Source of the DNA: Paracyclopina nana
Lineage: Eukaryota; Arthropoda; Copepoda; Cyclopoida; Cyclopettidae
Assembly (NCBI GenBank): GCA_019096065.1
Contig: JAGUCH010000007.1
Location: forward strand, 4,424,501-4,488,500
Direction of reading: 5' to 3'
DNA length: 64,000 bases
The translations under genes were made by a program, and so were the position numbers. The notes under the pieces are model-generated. The model was not told the origin of the DNA, ran no database searches, and worked only from the letters and a program-made list of their open reading frames with translations. Shown in pieces: positions 44,728 through 56,100 of this stretch (position 1 is its first letter; every line of letters starts with the position of its first letter).

Positions 44728-47700
44728 CTAGTTGCTGGGAATATCATTGTTAATTTTGATATTGACAAAAAAGATCAAGACGAAACCAATGGTCAAGATG
44801 GGCCATCCAACCTTCTGGATGTTATTGATCACCTCAGAAACCAGAGTATCCTACGGATTAAGATAGGTTTTTTTAGTCTTTGAAAACATTAGCTTTCACT
44901 TTTTACCTTTTCCACAACATCTTCATTGTAACCTCTGGTCAGAGTCAAGTCATTTTCCTGCACCTAGTAATAAAATTCATGATAAATTATCCTCTTCTTA
45001 TATGGCTTAGCTAATTACCCCAAGATGTACTTTATGCTTGGTTTCCCTCCTGTAGCATTGATCAATCAGGATATGAAGACCAATATTGATAGCAGCCAAG
45101 CAAATATAGAAGAAAAGCCAGATATCGATCATTTTAAAGTAGGATGTCTTTGGTAGGGATCCAGTCAGAGTTGAAATGAGTGAGGTAAGCACTAGCAAAG
45201 CAGTTAAGGAACCCATGAATCGATCATTGAATTTTCGGATGTCAATCCAAAATGTCAAATAAGACAGGAATCCAAGGAGCCAGGATTGGAAAAATCCCTG
45301 ACTCAAATGGTACTTGTACAGCCTTTCGAGCTGGATCTTGACCACAAGCTCACTCCTGGTTAGATCAGGAGAGCCTAAGCCAAAACAGAAGTTGATGAGG
45401 ATACTTTCAGATAATTTGCAATTATTGAACCTTCTGTGATGGAGATATTTGATATTTTGAATTCAGTCAGCACTGTTGGTCCATCATACATGACTCCTCC
45501 GGATTTCAAGATTGCCATCGTTTTGGTGGCTGTTCTCATGTTGAAGATGAGCTTGCATTCATGGTGATCAAATGGGAAGTAGCGCACATTGAAATTGCAA
45601 TGATATTCCGCATGGATCCTGGCAAAAAAATAATGGTTAGTTTGAATCCGGATTTCCATTTTAATGCAAACCTTCGGAAGAAATTCAGCTCGTTTTCTGA
45701 GGCAGAATAGACTGCTTCTTCGCGATGCCTTGAAAAGTCCCAAGGCAAAGCTTGTGCTAATTTGTTCACTTTCAAAGTGGTATGATCATCTTTGGACAAC
45801 GTTCCAGTTTTAGCATTGTCAAGGCCAATCTCCGGAATCCAAATGTCCACCTTCTCCTTGGTTGAAATCATGTTCTCGTAAGAGTCATTTCTCAAGTTGA
45901 AAAATTCGAGTCTCTGATCGAGCCATGTGAGATTCATGGACATGATGATCCTAGACGTTGAATATCTAATTACGGGCTAAAATTAGCTTTTTAAATAGAT
46001 CATTGTTACCCTAGAATCGAGTTGAGCATATCAATTTTGTCAAAGCTCAAGATCTCGATTTGCAGAGTCACAGGAACACTGCCAATGATTTTTGGTGGCA
46101 GATTCATTTCATAATCGTCTGAGGGAAAAATAACCCAACCTCGTGGTTAAAGTGAGTAATTACATAATCATGCATTTTGGCGAGTTACCTGGAACCAGGG
46201 TTTTCCTGCACAAATTCTCGTCGGATCTGTCGGGGCAATCTGGTTTCATGTCACACCTGAAATCCAGAGGCTGACAAGTGCCATCATTGCACGTGAATTG
46301 CGTTTCATCACATCTGGTCAGAGTCAAATTGAGTTTGAATCCATCTGCGGCACTTCCACATTTGTCGTCGAAAGCCTTCCAAATTTTCCTGCCAATCGGA
46401 TAGTTCACCTGGATTTAGGAAAAACGTATCAATCCGGATCTTCAGAGAATTGGAATCCGGACTCTCATCCATTTGTTATAGTGAAGAATGGAAAACGAAA
46501 AAAGGAACTGAATAAAAGTAGTGGAATATGACTTACAGATTCTGGATCTGATGCGCCATTTGGGCTCTGTTTACAAAAGAAACAAAAAGATATGCAAACA
46601 AAACATTAATTTTCAACTCTGACATTCAATTTTCGGGTAAAGTGCAAAATAGCAAATTCAGCAAACGCACAACTTCGGACAAGCTAACAGCTAAACTTGT
46701 GTCCTGCTGATTTTTAATGCCAAAAGAGCATGAACAGGTTCCTCCCTAATTAGATTATATTCATTACAAATTAAATGCATAAGCCTAAATCTGGACATGG
46801 TCTAAATGGTAACATTTTTCTCAACGCTCTAAATTATGAGTTAATTTTGCATGCAACGTGATATTTTTGTCCTGTGTTATGTTCAGAGAATTCACTAGTT
46901 TGCAATTTACCACTGCTCTCTGCTTTTTTACCTTTGTTGTATCATCCTCAAAAATGGCATAGGACTCGTCCTCCAAATGCTTCAACTCCCAAGACTCGAT
47001 GGCCTCATTCTAAATAGAGTAATTTAAATGGCGTTGCCGCAAAAGTAATGAATATGCAATGAGCTCTTTATACCCAAAATATGATGGAAGATGATTGGCC
47101 TTTGAAGTATGGCTTTCCAGTGCCGTTTTGAAACAAGTAGAAAAATCGATCATGGCTGCTCTCTTTGCATAACCCAATCAGATAAAATTTCACATCTGAG
47201 CCCAGAAATTCGCACATGGCGCAATATCTCCTACAAAATAAAATTGGACACATTAGCTAATTGTTTCGATCATTGCATTTTTTTGTTGCCTTGGACTTTG
47301 AAGACTTGAGAAAGCTGATGCCCATTCACCTAACTCGCTGCGACCGGTTAAAATCACTGCACTGTTGTCATTTCCGTCTCCTTGCCCTTCCTTCCAGTTG
47401 AAATACCTAACCTCTTGAGCATCGCTTATATCCTTGAAAAAAATCATAGATTTCAAGTTAAAAAACATAGATCTTGAAAAAAAATCATAGATCTTGAAAA
47501 AATCATAGATCTTGAAAAAATCATAGATTTCAAGCTAAAAAAGGTCATATTTCCAATTGCAAAGAAAAGACCTTGTAAGAGCATATTTGTAAAAGCTAAT
47601 TAAAAGATTATCTTAAGATTACCAAAAGTCAGGAAGATTTTGTAAGGCAGAAGTATCTGATTTCAATAAACGGTAAGTGTTTCAAAGAATTTATAGATAT

Positions 47701-49515
47701 TATGCTGTGTAAAGGAAAAACTTCAAGTCTTTACCATCCACCTTCCTCGGTTATCCGGTTGGATACCAATCCAGACCCAGGGGGGTCTCGTAAGTGAGTT
47801 CTTGACGCAAGTTTTGCATGCTAAAATCACCAAATCTGTTTGTCTTAGCCTAGGTGGCGCTAGTAGTTCTTACTACATAGCGCGTGAGCTCAAGTGACGT
47901 GTCAATCATGGAAGCAAGCGGGCTAATCTCACGCGTCTTCAACAGAGCTCCTAGATAAGTTCTGTCTTTTCTAAAAAAGTATGCAATTTGGGCACTTTTT
48001 GATAATTTAAGGCTGGTTATGGAAATTTTTGGAAGTGAAATCCACAGAATTCTATTGAAATTTTGTCTTGAAGCCTACCACAGCTCAGTCAGACTGTGTG
48101 CTATAGTAAAGCAGCGACAAGAACTCACCTTATTACTATAGATCATCTTGTCCAGACCGTTTTTCCTCCATGATCATCAGCCTCGCACGTGTCATTGAAT
48201 TGGAGAGCAATGTTGGAGATGACTCGGTTCTCCACCTCTTCATTTGGCACCATGAGCTTCCCTCCTATGAAAAATAAATAAGCTAGCAGCTTCCCTTTTT
48301 TATGGGGCTCAATAAATCTTGCCTAGAAATGTGCAAAGTCTATTTGCCTCCTGAAATGACCTCCTCTCAGGGAAAATGAAGTAGGATTTGCTTGCAAGTG
48401 CTTGGCACAGCTCAGTGTTCATCTCAACGCTGATGACTTCAATCATGGAAGTGTTCCAGGTTGCATTGGCCCAATTTAAAGCATCTCCTTGGCCCTCTTA
48501 GGGAAAAAACTGAGGTCGTGAGATGCACAATCTGATGGGGAATAATTGCATAGCTCACTCTGGCTGCAGTTTACCAAGCTGTCTATGGTTTCAAGTGGAA
48601 TAGCCTCTCTCCACATGTTGAAGCCCGATATGGCACCAGACAATGACTGCTGCTCTTCAAAGTATCCACCCATTGTTTCCTTTGGTGGTAAAAAGCCTTG
48701 CTGCTCACCAACATTTTTTGATGGCCTTCAATATCCAATGAAGTGACTTACCTGCTTTTGCCCCAACACTATTATCCCCCCACCATACAATCTATTCATG
48801 CTCATTTTGGTGTGCTTCACTTTGCTCATGATGTTCTCCCCATTGAAGTACAACTTGAACTTGAATCCATACCTTTGAAGAAAAATTGCAGCAAACTTTA
48901 CTGGAGAAATAATACCAGGTTTTGGGCTTACTCTCCATCAGCTTGGAAAGTGGCACAAATATGGTTCCATTTGTGCCTTTTGTACACTGGTGTCAAATCT
49001 ATGGAAATTTCAGCGTTGGCAAAACTTGTGGTCAGTGTCAAGTGCTCCATCACTGCATACAAAACTGGTTAAGCCTTAATTTCAAAAGCCATTCAGGGTT
49101 TCTGTTATTGTTACCCATGTCATAGCAAATGTCATCCTCACTCAGGGAAAATTGGGGTTTTGCGCAATAAGACCACAATGGGCTGTATAATCTCTGCAGC
49201 TAAAATTAGTCAGAGAAAATGGGGGAAAATGTTGTATGGCTTTACCTCGAAAAATAGCTTGAACCACAAACAGACTGAAAACTCGTTGAGGCTTGGAAGC
49301 TCTGGGTCAATTTTGGCCCAGTACAAAGTGGAGTTTTCATCTAATTGGCCATTTTCTTGGAACTTGAGTCCTTTCATTGTCATCATTTGGCCTGGTTTAA
49401 TTTGAGCTTTTCAAAATCCCACCAAGGGAAAAAAGGTTATCTTACCTGAGCATTTTGCGTGGTGATTCAACGAGAGTGAGATTATAGCAACGATTATGGG
49501 CTGAACTGCTCCCAT
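44728..49515 (-). CDS. Cys-loop ligand-gated ion channel subunit with pentraxin, C-type lectin and LDLa domains
   Basis: About 18-20 small exons on the minus strand. Order: signal peptide (exon 49515-49446); pentraxin/LamG-like domain (49406-48559; FSVCLWFK, KWNHICATF, SGFNMW); C-type lectin-like domain (48496-~47100; SFQEANRLC, PPWVWIGI, YFNWKEGQGDG, YCAMCEF) followed by GLCKESSHDRFFYLF; LDLa repeat (46408-46189; CDETQFTCNDGTCQ, DCPDRSDENLC); ligand-binding domain (46118-~45405) with WLDQRLEFFNL and a Cys-loop C-x13-C containing YFPFD; TM1-TM3 (45007-45345); and a last exon at ~44850-44728 with TM4 (VGWPILTIGFVLIFFV). TM2 is preceded by FNDRFMG, neither the PAR of anion channels nor a Glu at -1', so ion choice is unclear. 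Such lectin-channel fusions form large families in crustaceans. Near 48160, 47330 and 45430 the phases do not close by one base. Confidence 0.85.
47446..47538 (+). repeat. intronic minisatellite
   Basis: Four to five imperfect units of CATAGAT(C/T)TTGAAAAAA in an intron of the channel gene, next to the acceptor of the exon starting at 47432. Confidence 0.75.
47848..47863 (+). promoter_or_regulatory. CTCF-like motif in a channel-gene intron
   Basis: GCCTAGGTGGCGCTAG resembles the CTCF core (AGGTGGCGC). Single site; motif evidence only. Confidence 0.3.
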
Positions 49516-51430
49516 TTTGAGACTGAGGTCAATCGAGCCTTCCACTTGTTGATATATACCACGCGGCCTCCGAGGCTGCTTTTACTTCTCTTCCTCTCTA
49601 ACTTTTGTAAGTCAGGCTTCTGTATAAACCCAAGGCCATGCTTGTGGTAAAACAAATTGACCTAATAGTCTGTTGTCAAAGAAATATCACCTTGCTTAAA
49701 AACAGACCGATGCAAAAGTTTTGCAACTTTTTTGGCAAACGGTGAAAAACTGAAGATGCAACACCAAAAGGGACTTTTCGTTGTAATTTTGAGGCTTGGT
49801 GCGATTATTTTGAATCAGACGATTATTGAGCGCAATTCTCGTTTTAAAGTTTCTTCTTAGAAGAAAAAAATTATTTAATCAGTGGTACATAGGGAAAATT
49901 CCACTAAAATATTTCAGCTCAACGATTTCATTTTTAAACTGAAAATGAGTAAAATCTGATTATTCATTGCAATGGCAATTTGGACAGCTCTATTAGTGGA
50001 TTTCGGCCAAAAATGACGGTGAAAAACTGAAGATGCAACACAAAAAGGGACTTTTCGTTGTAATTATGAGGTTTGGTGCAATTATTTTGCGTCGGACTAT
50101 TATTGAGTACATTTCTCATTTTCAAGTTTCTTTTTAGACGAAAAAAGTTGTCCCTTTTTGACAGAAAGTGCTTGTTAGCTTAGTAGGTGATCCTCGTTAA
50201 GGCAATTTAATCAGTGGTACATAAGGAAAATTCCACTAAAATATTTCAGCTCAACGATTTCATTTTTTAAACTGAAAATGAGTAAAATCTGAATATTCAT
50301 TGCAATGACAATTTGGACAGCTCTATTAGTGGATTTCTGCCAAAAATGACCCTATATCATTCATCCATTAATCAAATTACGTCTTAACCTCCAATTCACT
50401 TGGGTAACACTAGACTAAGGAAAACTAGTGATATCCCATTCTAACTAGATCTTTTGTTTCCTAGCTCAAACAATGGTTTCCCAAGTATTAATTACTACTG
50501 CCCATTTCCTGCTAAATCTTCCAGCTTTTTGCTATTGTCAAACCTTTTTTGCTTTCCCTTTGAAAGATGGATGAAAAAGAAATTGTCGTGTAAATGGCTG
50601 TAGAAGTTTAATGCGTACAGATAAAAACTGCATTTTCCAGCCTGAAATTATTTTTCAATTGGCTTCATTTGCACAAATATGCTGCCGCAATTACGCGCAA
50701 AAGGAAAGCAGAAAAGTCTGGTTTTGGGGCTCCTATACACCAAGTTGTCAGGTGTCTCAAACGTGAGAGCATGAAGATGATTACATACACTACTTATATA
50801 GCCGGAGTACAACTTTAAGAATGTATATACATATTGAGTCTGATGCAGAAAAACGAACACAAAATCATAGTTCTACAAAAAAGTTCGGCGAAGGGATATA
50901 GACTACAGTATCATAATACATAATAATCAGTTTTTTTTCTCGAGTAGCATCAGCTGAAGATCCCAAATGTTGCCCATAAAGGCCGCTGGGATCGCTCTAC
51001 ATCAATGTTATTGTTATGATACTATTGTCAACTAGCTAAGCAATTGGCTTTTTTCTGCAAATTATGGGGAAAAATATTGCCTTATTTTTGACCCATTTTG
51101 CCTCCTTTTAAGGCTTTGTCAAATTCTTTACGAATCAGACTCTACTTGAATGGAAAGATTCCGTAGCTCAAAGCCGTAGAAAGTCTAATGAAGATGGTAA
51201 ATTCCATTAGCGCACTAATTGCGATTTTTGCCTGTCAAATGCAGTTAGCATCAAGAGTCTTTTACCGTACTGCGAAAAACCCTCGAAAAAGTGGAAACCC
51301 CAATGGAAATCCTATGGAAAGTCCATTTTTCACGAGACACAAACAGCGAACGATGACCAATCATGGAATTTTCCCAATTAAAAAAAAGGGTGAAACTGGT
51401 CAGTTTTGATGAGAAATGGTCAACTTTTGC
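49516..51430. other. intergenic region with a tandem duplication
   Basis: Apart from the duplication at 49740-50350, nothing recognised. Confidence 0.4.
49740..50350 (+). repeat. tandem duplication (277 and 334 bp)
   Basis: Copy 1 (49740-50016) and copy 2 (50017-50350) both start CGGTGAAAAACTGAAGATGC and end with the CCAAAAATGAC of the unit. Copy 2 holds about 57 extra bases in the middle (around 50137-50195). Non-coding. Confidence 0.85.
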
Positions 51431-51438
51431 TATAAATA
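51431..51438 (+). promoter_or_regulatory. TATA box of the astacin gene
   Basis: TATAAATA lies 85 bp before the ATG. Confidence 0.6.
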
Positions 51439-51515
51439 GAATTTTGCTTGACTGAGACATTTTAGTTTTAGTCGTTGCGTTGCATTGGATAGGTCACGAC
51501 GATTGGAAAAATATC

Positions 51516-52595
51516 ATGAATTCCCTCGCATTTTTGCTGCTTTTTACGCTCACGAGCGTAAATGGGCAAGCTTTGACGGATGAAGACTTCGAGTTGGCCA
51601 AAACGATCGATTTCAAGGCTTTGGTAGATCAATACGAGCGTGACAATGTCACTGTGGAGCTTCGTAATCCGACCATTGAAAAGTTCGATTTTCACGAGCG
51701 AGCCGTAAGCATTTTTTTGCTTTTCTCCATTTCAATCGATGAAAAATAATTTTTACCCAATTTTGCCAATTTGTCAATTTTTGCATGATGCCTGATCTTT
51801 TTTTTATAGGCTTTTGCTATTTGGCAAGGTGGCATTATTCCATATGAGATTCTTCCCGGATTTTCTGCCAATGACCGAGCTGGCATCGCCAATGCCATCG
51901 CTTACATCCAGACTCATACTTGTCTGAGGTACTTTTAAACAATCCTATATTGGTCAATTTTTTCGAAATGATCTAATCTCAGGTTTTCTCCGCTTCGGAG
52001 TGGAGTGAGATCAAGGGACAAGATGACTTTCACTCCCGTGAATTGGGGAGGATTTTGCTACACAACTTGGTCGAAGGAGGCTTCCGGAGCAACGACTGCC
52101 AATGTTCAACTCTCGGTCAACTCGGCTTGCACAGTTGCCCGCACAGTGGTCCATGAGGTGAAAAATCCCTTATTCAAAAAATGCATTTTTCAACTTTCTC
52201 CCTTTAGATTGTCCATGCTTTGGGATTTTTCCACACTCACACCAGATTTGATCGGGACAACTACGTTGAAATCTACAAGGACTTCATTTCTGCCAATGCG
52301 AGAAATCAGTACGATATTTGCACTGGATGTTGCTGCGACACTTGGGGATTTCCATACGATTGCGAATCCGTGATGCATTATGCCAAAAACCAATTTTCGA
52401 CCAATGGGAGAGACACCATGAGTAAGTTGATAAAATCCTCCGAGTTTTGAATTGTGCTTAATGAGATTCCTATTTTTAGGAGCCAAAGTTGCTGGGTGCA
52501 ACTTGCTCAACTTTAATGAATGGCAAGTTCACATGCCATACTTTTCACCACAAGACATTGACATGATCCAGAATCAATACAGAACGTTCTGCTAA
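51516..52595 (+). CDS. astacin-family zinc metalloprotease (M12A)
   Basis: Five exons: 51516-51704, 51810-51928, 51983-52157, 52208-52421 and 52480-52595, all in phase, 270 aa. A signal peptide (MNSLAFLLLFTLTSVNG) is followed by a ~45-residue propeptide with no clear FxGD aspartate switch and then WQGGIIPYEI, the usual start of the catalytic domain. The zinc site HEIVHALGFFHTHTRFDRD is split by an intron after HE; all three His ligands and the catalytic Glu are present. The residue after the third His is Thr in place of the family's near-invariant Glu. The Met-turn ESVMHYA is intact, and Cys-rich CTGCCCDTW lies before it. It ends just after the catalytic domain (RTFC), with no CUB, EGF or ShK extension: a minimal secreted astacin, perhaps digestive. 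AATAAA at 52668-52673. ATG 51516 is the first ATG after the TATA box. Confidence 0.92.
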
Positions 52596-52679
52596 TTAAC
52601 GAGCTTGTAATGCTACACAGCTTTACTATCTGAACTGAACTTTTCCATTTGAGGAAGTTGACTCTGAAATAAACTCATC

Positions 52680-53147
52680 TGAATTGATTTTTTTTATTCG
52701 GCTTTTTTGTCATCGAAAAGTAGCAGGATAAGACGGCTTTAATCTTTAAGTGTAGAACGACTAGGTTTTGTAGGTTAGATGCTTGCGATAGCAAATTAAA
52801 GTAAAGCCCTCAATTTATCTAGCTCAATGTTCGTTTTTTGCTGTTGACTCTGCTACAAATTAAAAAAAGCTTCATTTTGAGTCTAATCCACCATTCCGGA
52901 TGTGAAAAAGTAGCTAAATCTTAATTGAAATTGAAATTAAGATTTAGCCCAGATTCTGATTTTTGATGCTCGTTTTCACCTTAGTTTGCTTTGTTTATTA
53001 TAACTGGTTAATAATACGAAATAATGATGGCTAAAATCATGGATTATCGAGGATGGTAAATCAAATCACATTCAACTAATGACAAAGTATTCCAAGTAGT
53101 AAGTTGGTCATGTTCTGTAGGTGATCAAAAGCCAGAAGAATGAATTT
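52680..53147. other. convergent intergenic spacer
   Basis: Holds a short hairpin (GATTTAGCC region, 52910-52950); otherwise nothing recognised. Confidence 0.4.
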
Positions 53148-56100
53148 TCACTTTTTGACCTCCAGAAGCTCGGGGTACTTTTCCATGATGTTGGTGAGTA
53201 TACCATCAATGTAACCTCGTAGGTGTGTATTGACATCTTGCTGCTCCTTCAATGCATTACGAATCTGCAAAGCAAAAAAGGGGAAGAAATCAGCCAAAAA
53301 ATCCGCTTATTATTCAAGGAATTAGCTTAACAAGAACCGAAGCCGAAGAATCGAGAAAAGGCCTGGAAATTCATGCAAAACTTACTTCTTTATACTCCTC
53401 AGCAGTGGGCACAGTGGGGAAATCCTGCAAAAAAAGTGTAGTGCAAAAACAAAAAGGGGAGAGCAGAATTGCAGCAGTGCAAAAAACAACAGCAAAAATA
53501 CAGCAAACGCACATATGGTACCCAACTAGTACAAATGCCAAAATTACCTGTTGATCTGACAAACTGCCCAGCTCATCTGCAATGCTCATTGAGGCAGTGT
53601 TTAGCAGCACATTTCTGCCTGCGATGACTCCACCATTGATCACTTGAGCTTGCAGATCCTCTTTATCTTCTTTGAGCTTGCGATTCTCGTTTTGCAGAGA
53701 TTTCAGCTCGTTTTCCATTTCTTTCACTCGACTTATGGCCGCGGGGTCGTCATGGCTAAAGCTGACTTTGGCATGATCACTTATCACTTCCTCAGATCTG
53801 CTCTGAAGTCTTGCCCTCAATGCGTCAGCCTAAATGAAGAAAAACCACGTGTTTTAATAACGTAACAAAATAAACAAAAGCTGTGCTTATCCGCTAGATG
53901 GAGCAGCAATTTGTTTTCGCGGAAATTGCCAATGTGGCCATTTATATTCTGGCCATTCGACCGCCAAAAATGCCAAAAAAACCAATGATTAGTCAAAATC
54001 CACTTCTGGTATTTTTGTCATTTTCTAAGGTGGCGTAGTGGCATTGTGAATAAGCGCCTAAATTAAGTCTGTTGATTGTTGATTGATAGACTCACTTCTT
54101 TAGTTAATTCTTCAACCAGATGAGCATTGTCAGACCTCTCATTGTCGAGTTGCTCTTGCATCTTTTTGGTGGCATCTTCCAGCCTGGCACACTCCTTCTG
54201 GAGCAGGGTGTAATTTTGCTGAGTCTCAAAGAGCTCCTGCTCCAGTTGGCCTTTCTCCGTCTTCAACCGGTCGACTTGAGACCGGAGTGCAGCCAAATCT
54301 CGCACAGCGTTGGCTTGGTCTCGCTCAGCACTTTGCAGTCTGATAGCATAATTTTCAATCTCGAGAGTTTTCTCCCTTTCCAGCCTTTGGAGCAGCTCCT
54401 TGTTGCGTTTCTGCTCATCGATGAGCCTCTCTTGAGATTGGAGCTCAACCTCGCGTATATGTTCCTCCAGCATATGGACTCTGCAATTCAGGATTAAAAA
54501 GCAGTTGTAATGTGATATAAACAAGTGTGACAAACTGAAAAAGCACTGTTGAAATAAAACATATGTTGAGGATCATTAATGTGGCAATGAAAGCAAAAAA
54601 AATGCAAGTCTTACTTTTGAGTTAGAGAGGCGTTTTCCTGCTTCACCTTTGAGTACCGGTCATCTGTGTTGGCTTGGCTCTCAGCTAAATGGCCAACCTG
54701 CTCTTGCAGCATTTGAACCTGCCAAAAACAACAAAAGTGGGCATGTGTGACTCATTCATGCATGGATATAAGCACCAAAAGGTATATCTCTCTCTCTCTC
54801 TCCTTAATGCACAGATAAATGAACTGGCGCCACCTAGTGGCCAGAAAGTGAACTTACATCCTGCTGATTGTGCCAAAATAGAGTATGAGCGGAATGAAAA
54901 TCCTGAGTAGAATTTGGCTGAAAATGGTTGAACACAGGCAGACTGGTTTGCCTCAAGAGGCTTTTACTCCTCCTCCTATCCATGAGATAGGAAGGTGGGT
55001 TGAAATCCAGATCATATTCATCTTCATCAGTAGGTAAAATGAACCGGTTAGTGGGGTCTAGGTTTGTTGACAATTCAATTTGACCCTCCCACGTGTCAAA
55101 CCACAGCTGATCCTCTTCAGTGTCACTGCCCATCCACTCCTTTTCTGACGTCATGTCACCAGCCTTCAAGTTGTTGTTTCTCACGTCTAAATTCAGCATT
55201 TTACTCCTCCGCACTTTTTGCACATATTCCGGCTCAGTTGAGCATTGGGAGCCGCAATTTTGGCAAATGTGACGATTGCATTGGATGCTCGATTTGTCAC
55301 GCCTGCCGAAAAGCACTCGTTTCGGGTCACTTTTGGCAAAGAAAATGCTTTTCTGCTGCTGTTGATGAACATACACTTGACGCCTGAACATTTATGAACA
55401 TAATTTCTGAGAGCAATAAAATCCTGACATTTCTTCTTATCTTGGAATGCTAAGTGCGCAACGACTTTGAAACCCTAATTAGACTGCGATATTCGAGCTG
55501 AAATGTCAGCTTCAGCTGATTTTACTTTTCGCAGAGTGATCCACTGAAATCGGTGCATTTTTTTCCACGACTCACAGTGTAAAAACGTATAAAGGTTGCT
55601 TGCCTTGAAGATGAGGTCAAGCATGTGCATTCATGCAAATACACACGATATATATTTAAGGCAAGGTTCGAATTTTGAGGCCTGCTTTTGCATTCCAGCC
55701 TAAGAAAAAACCTATACATTTCTTCTTAAAATTGAGTTTCTCCAAAATTGCTTTTTTAAGCTTGTTTGCTCAATTTCTAGAGGAGATAAAAACAAGGAAA
55801 TTTTTCTGCTAAAAATCACTACAAGATAAGAAATGTCACAATCACAGATTAATTGCCTTCAACACAACTTTTTTGGAGCACAGCTGCTTTTTTTGGCACA
55901 CTCACTACACTAGAATGTTTTATAATGAGATGCTATACAATAATAGCATGCTGCATATAGTGTGACTTGAGTCAAAGCTTGTGTCAAACTGCTGCGTGAG
56001 TGAAAAAAATGTCTGCTAGCCCACACTGATTCTTGGGTATAGATGTTCCAGCAGAATGCACAGTGGGTCAGACTGGCCGAAAAACACCCTCGTATTTACA

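Noticed and set aside
48476..48560. Continuous reading through 48559-48497 in the channel gene
   Set aside because: It ends in a stop. A 62-bp intron (GTGAGC...CCTAAG) restores the pentraxin frame, so it was treated as intron.
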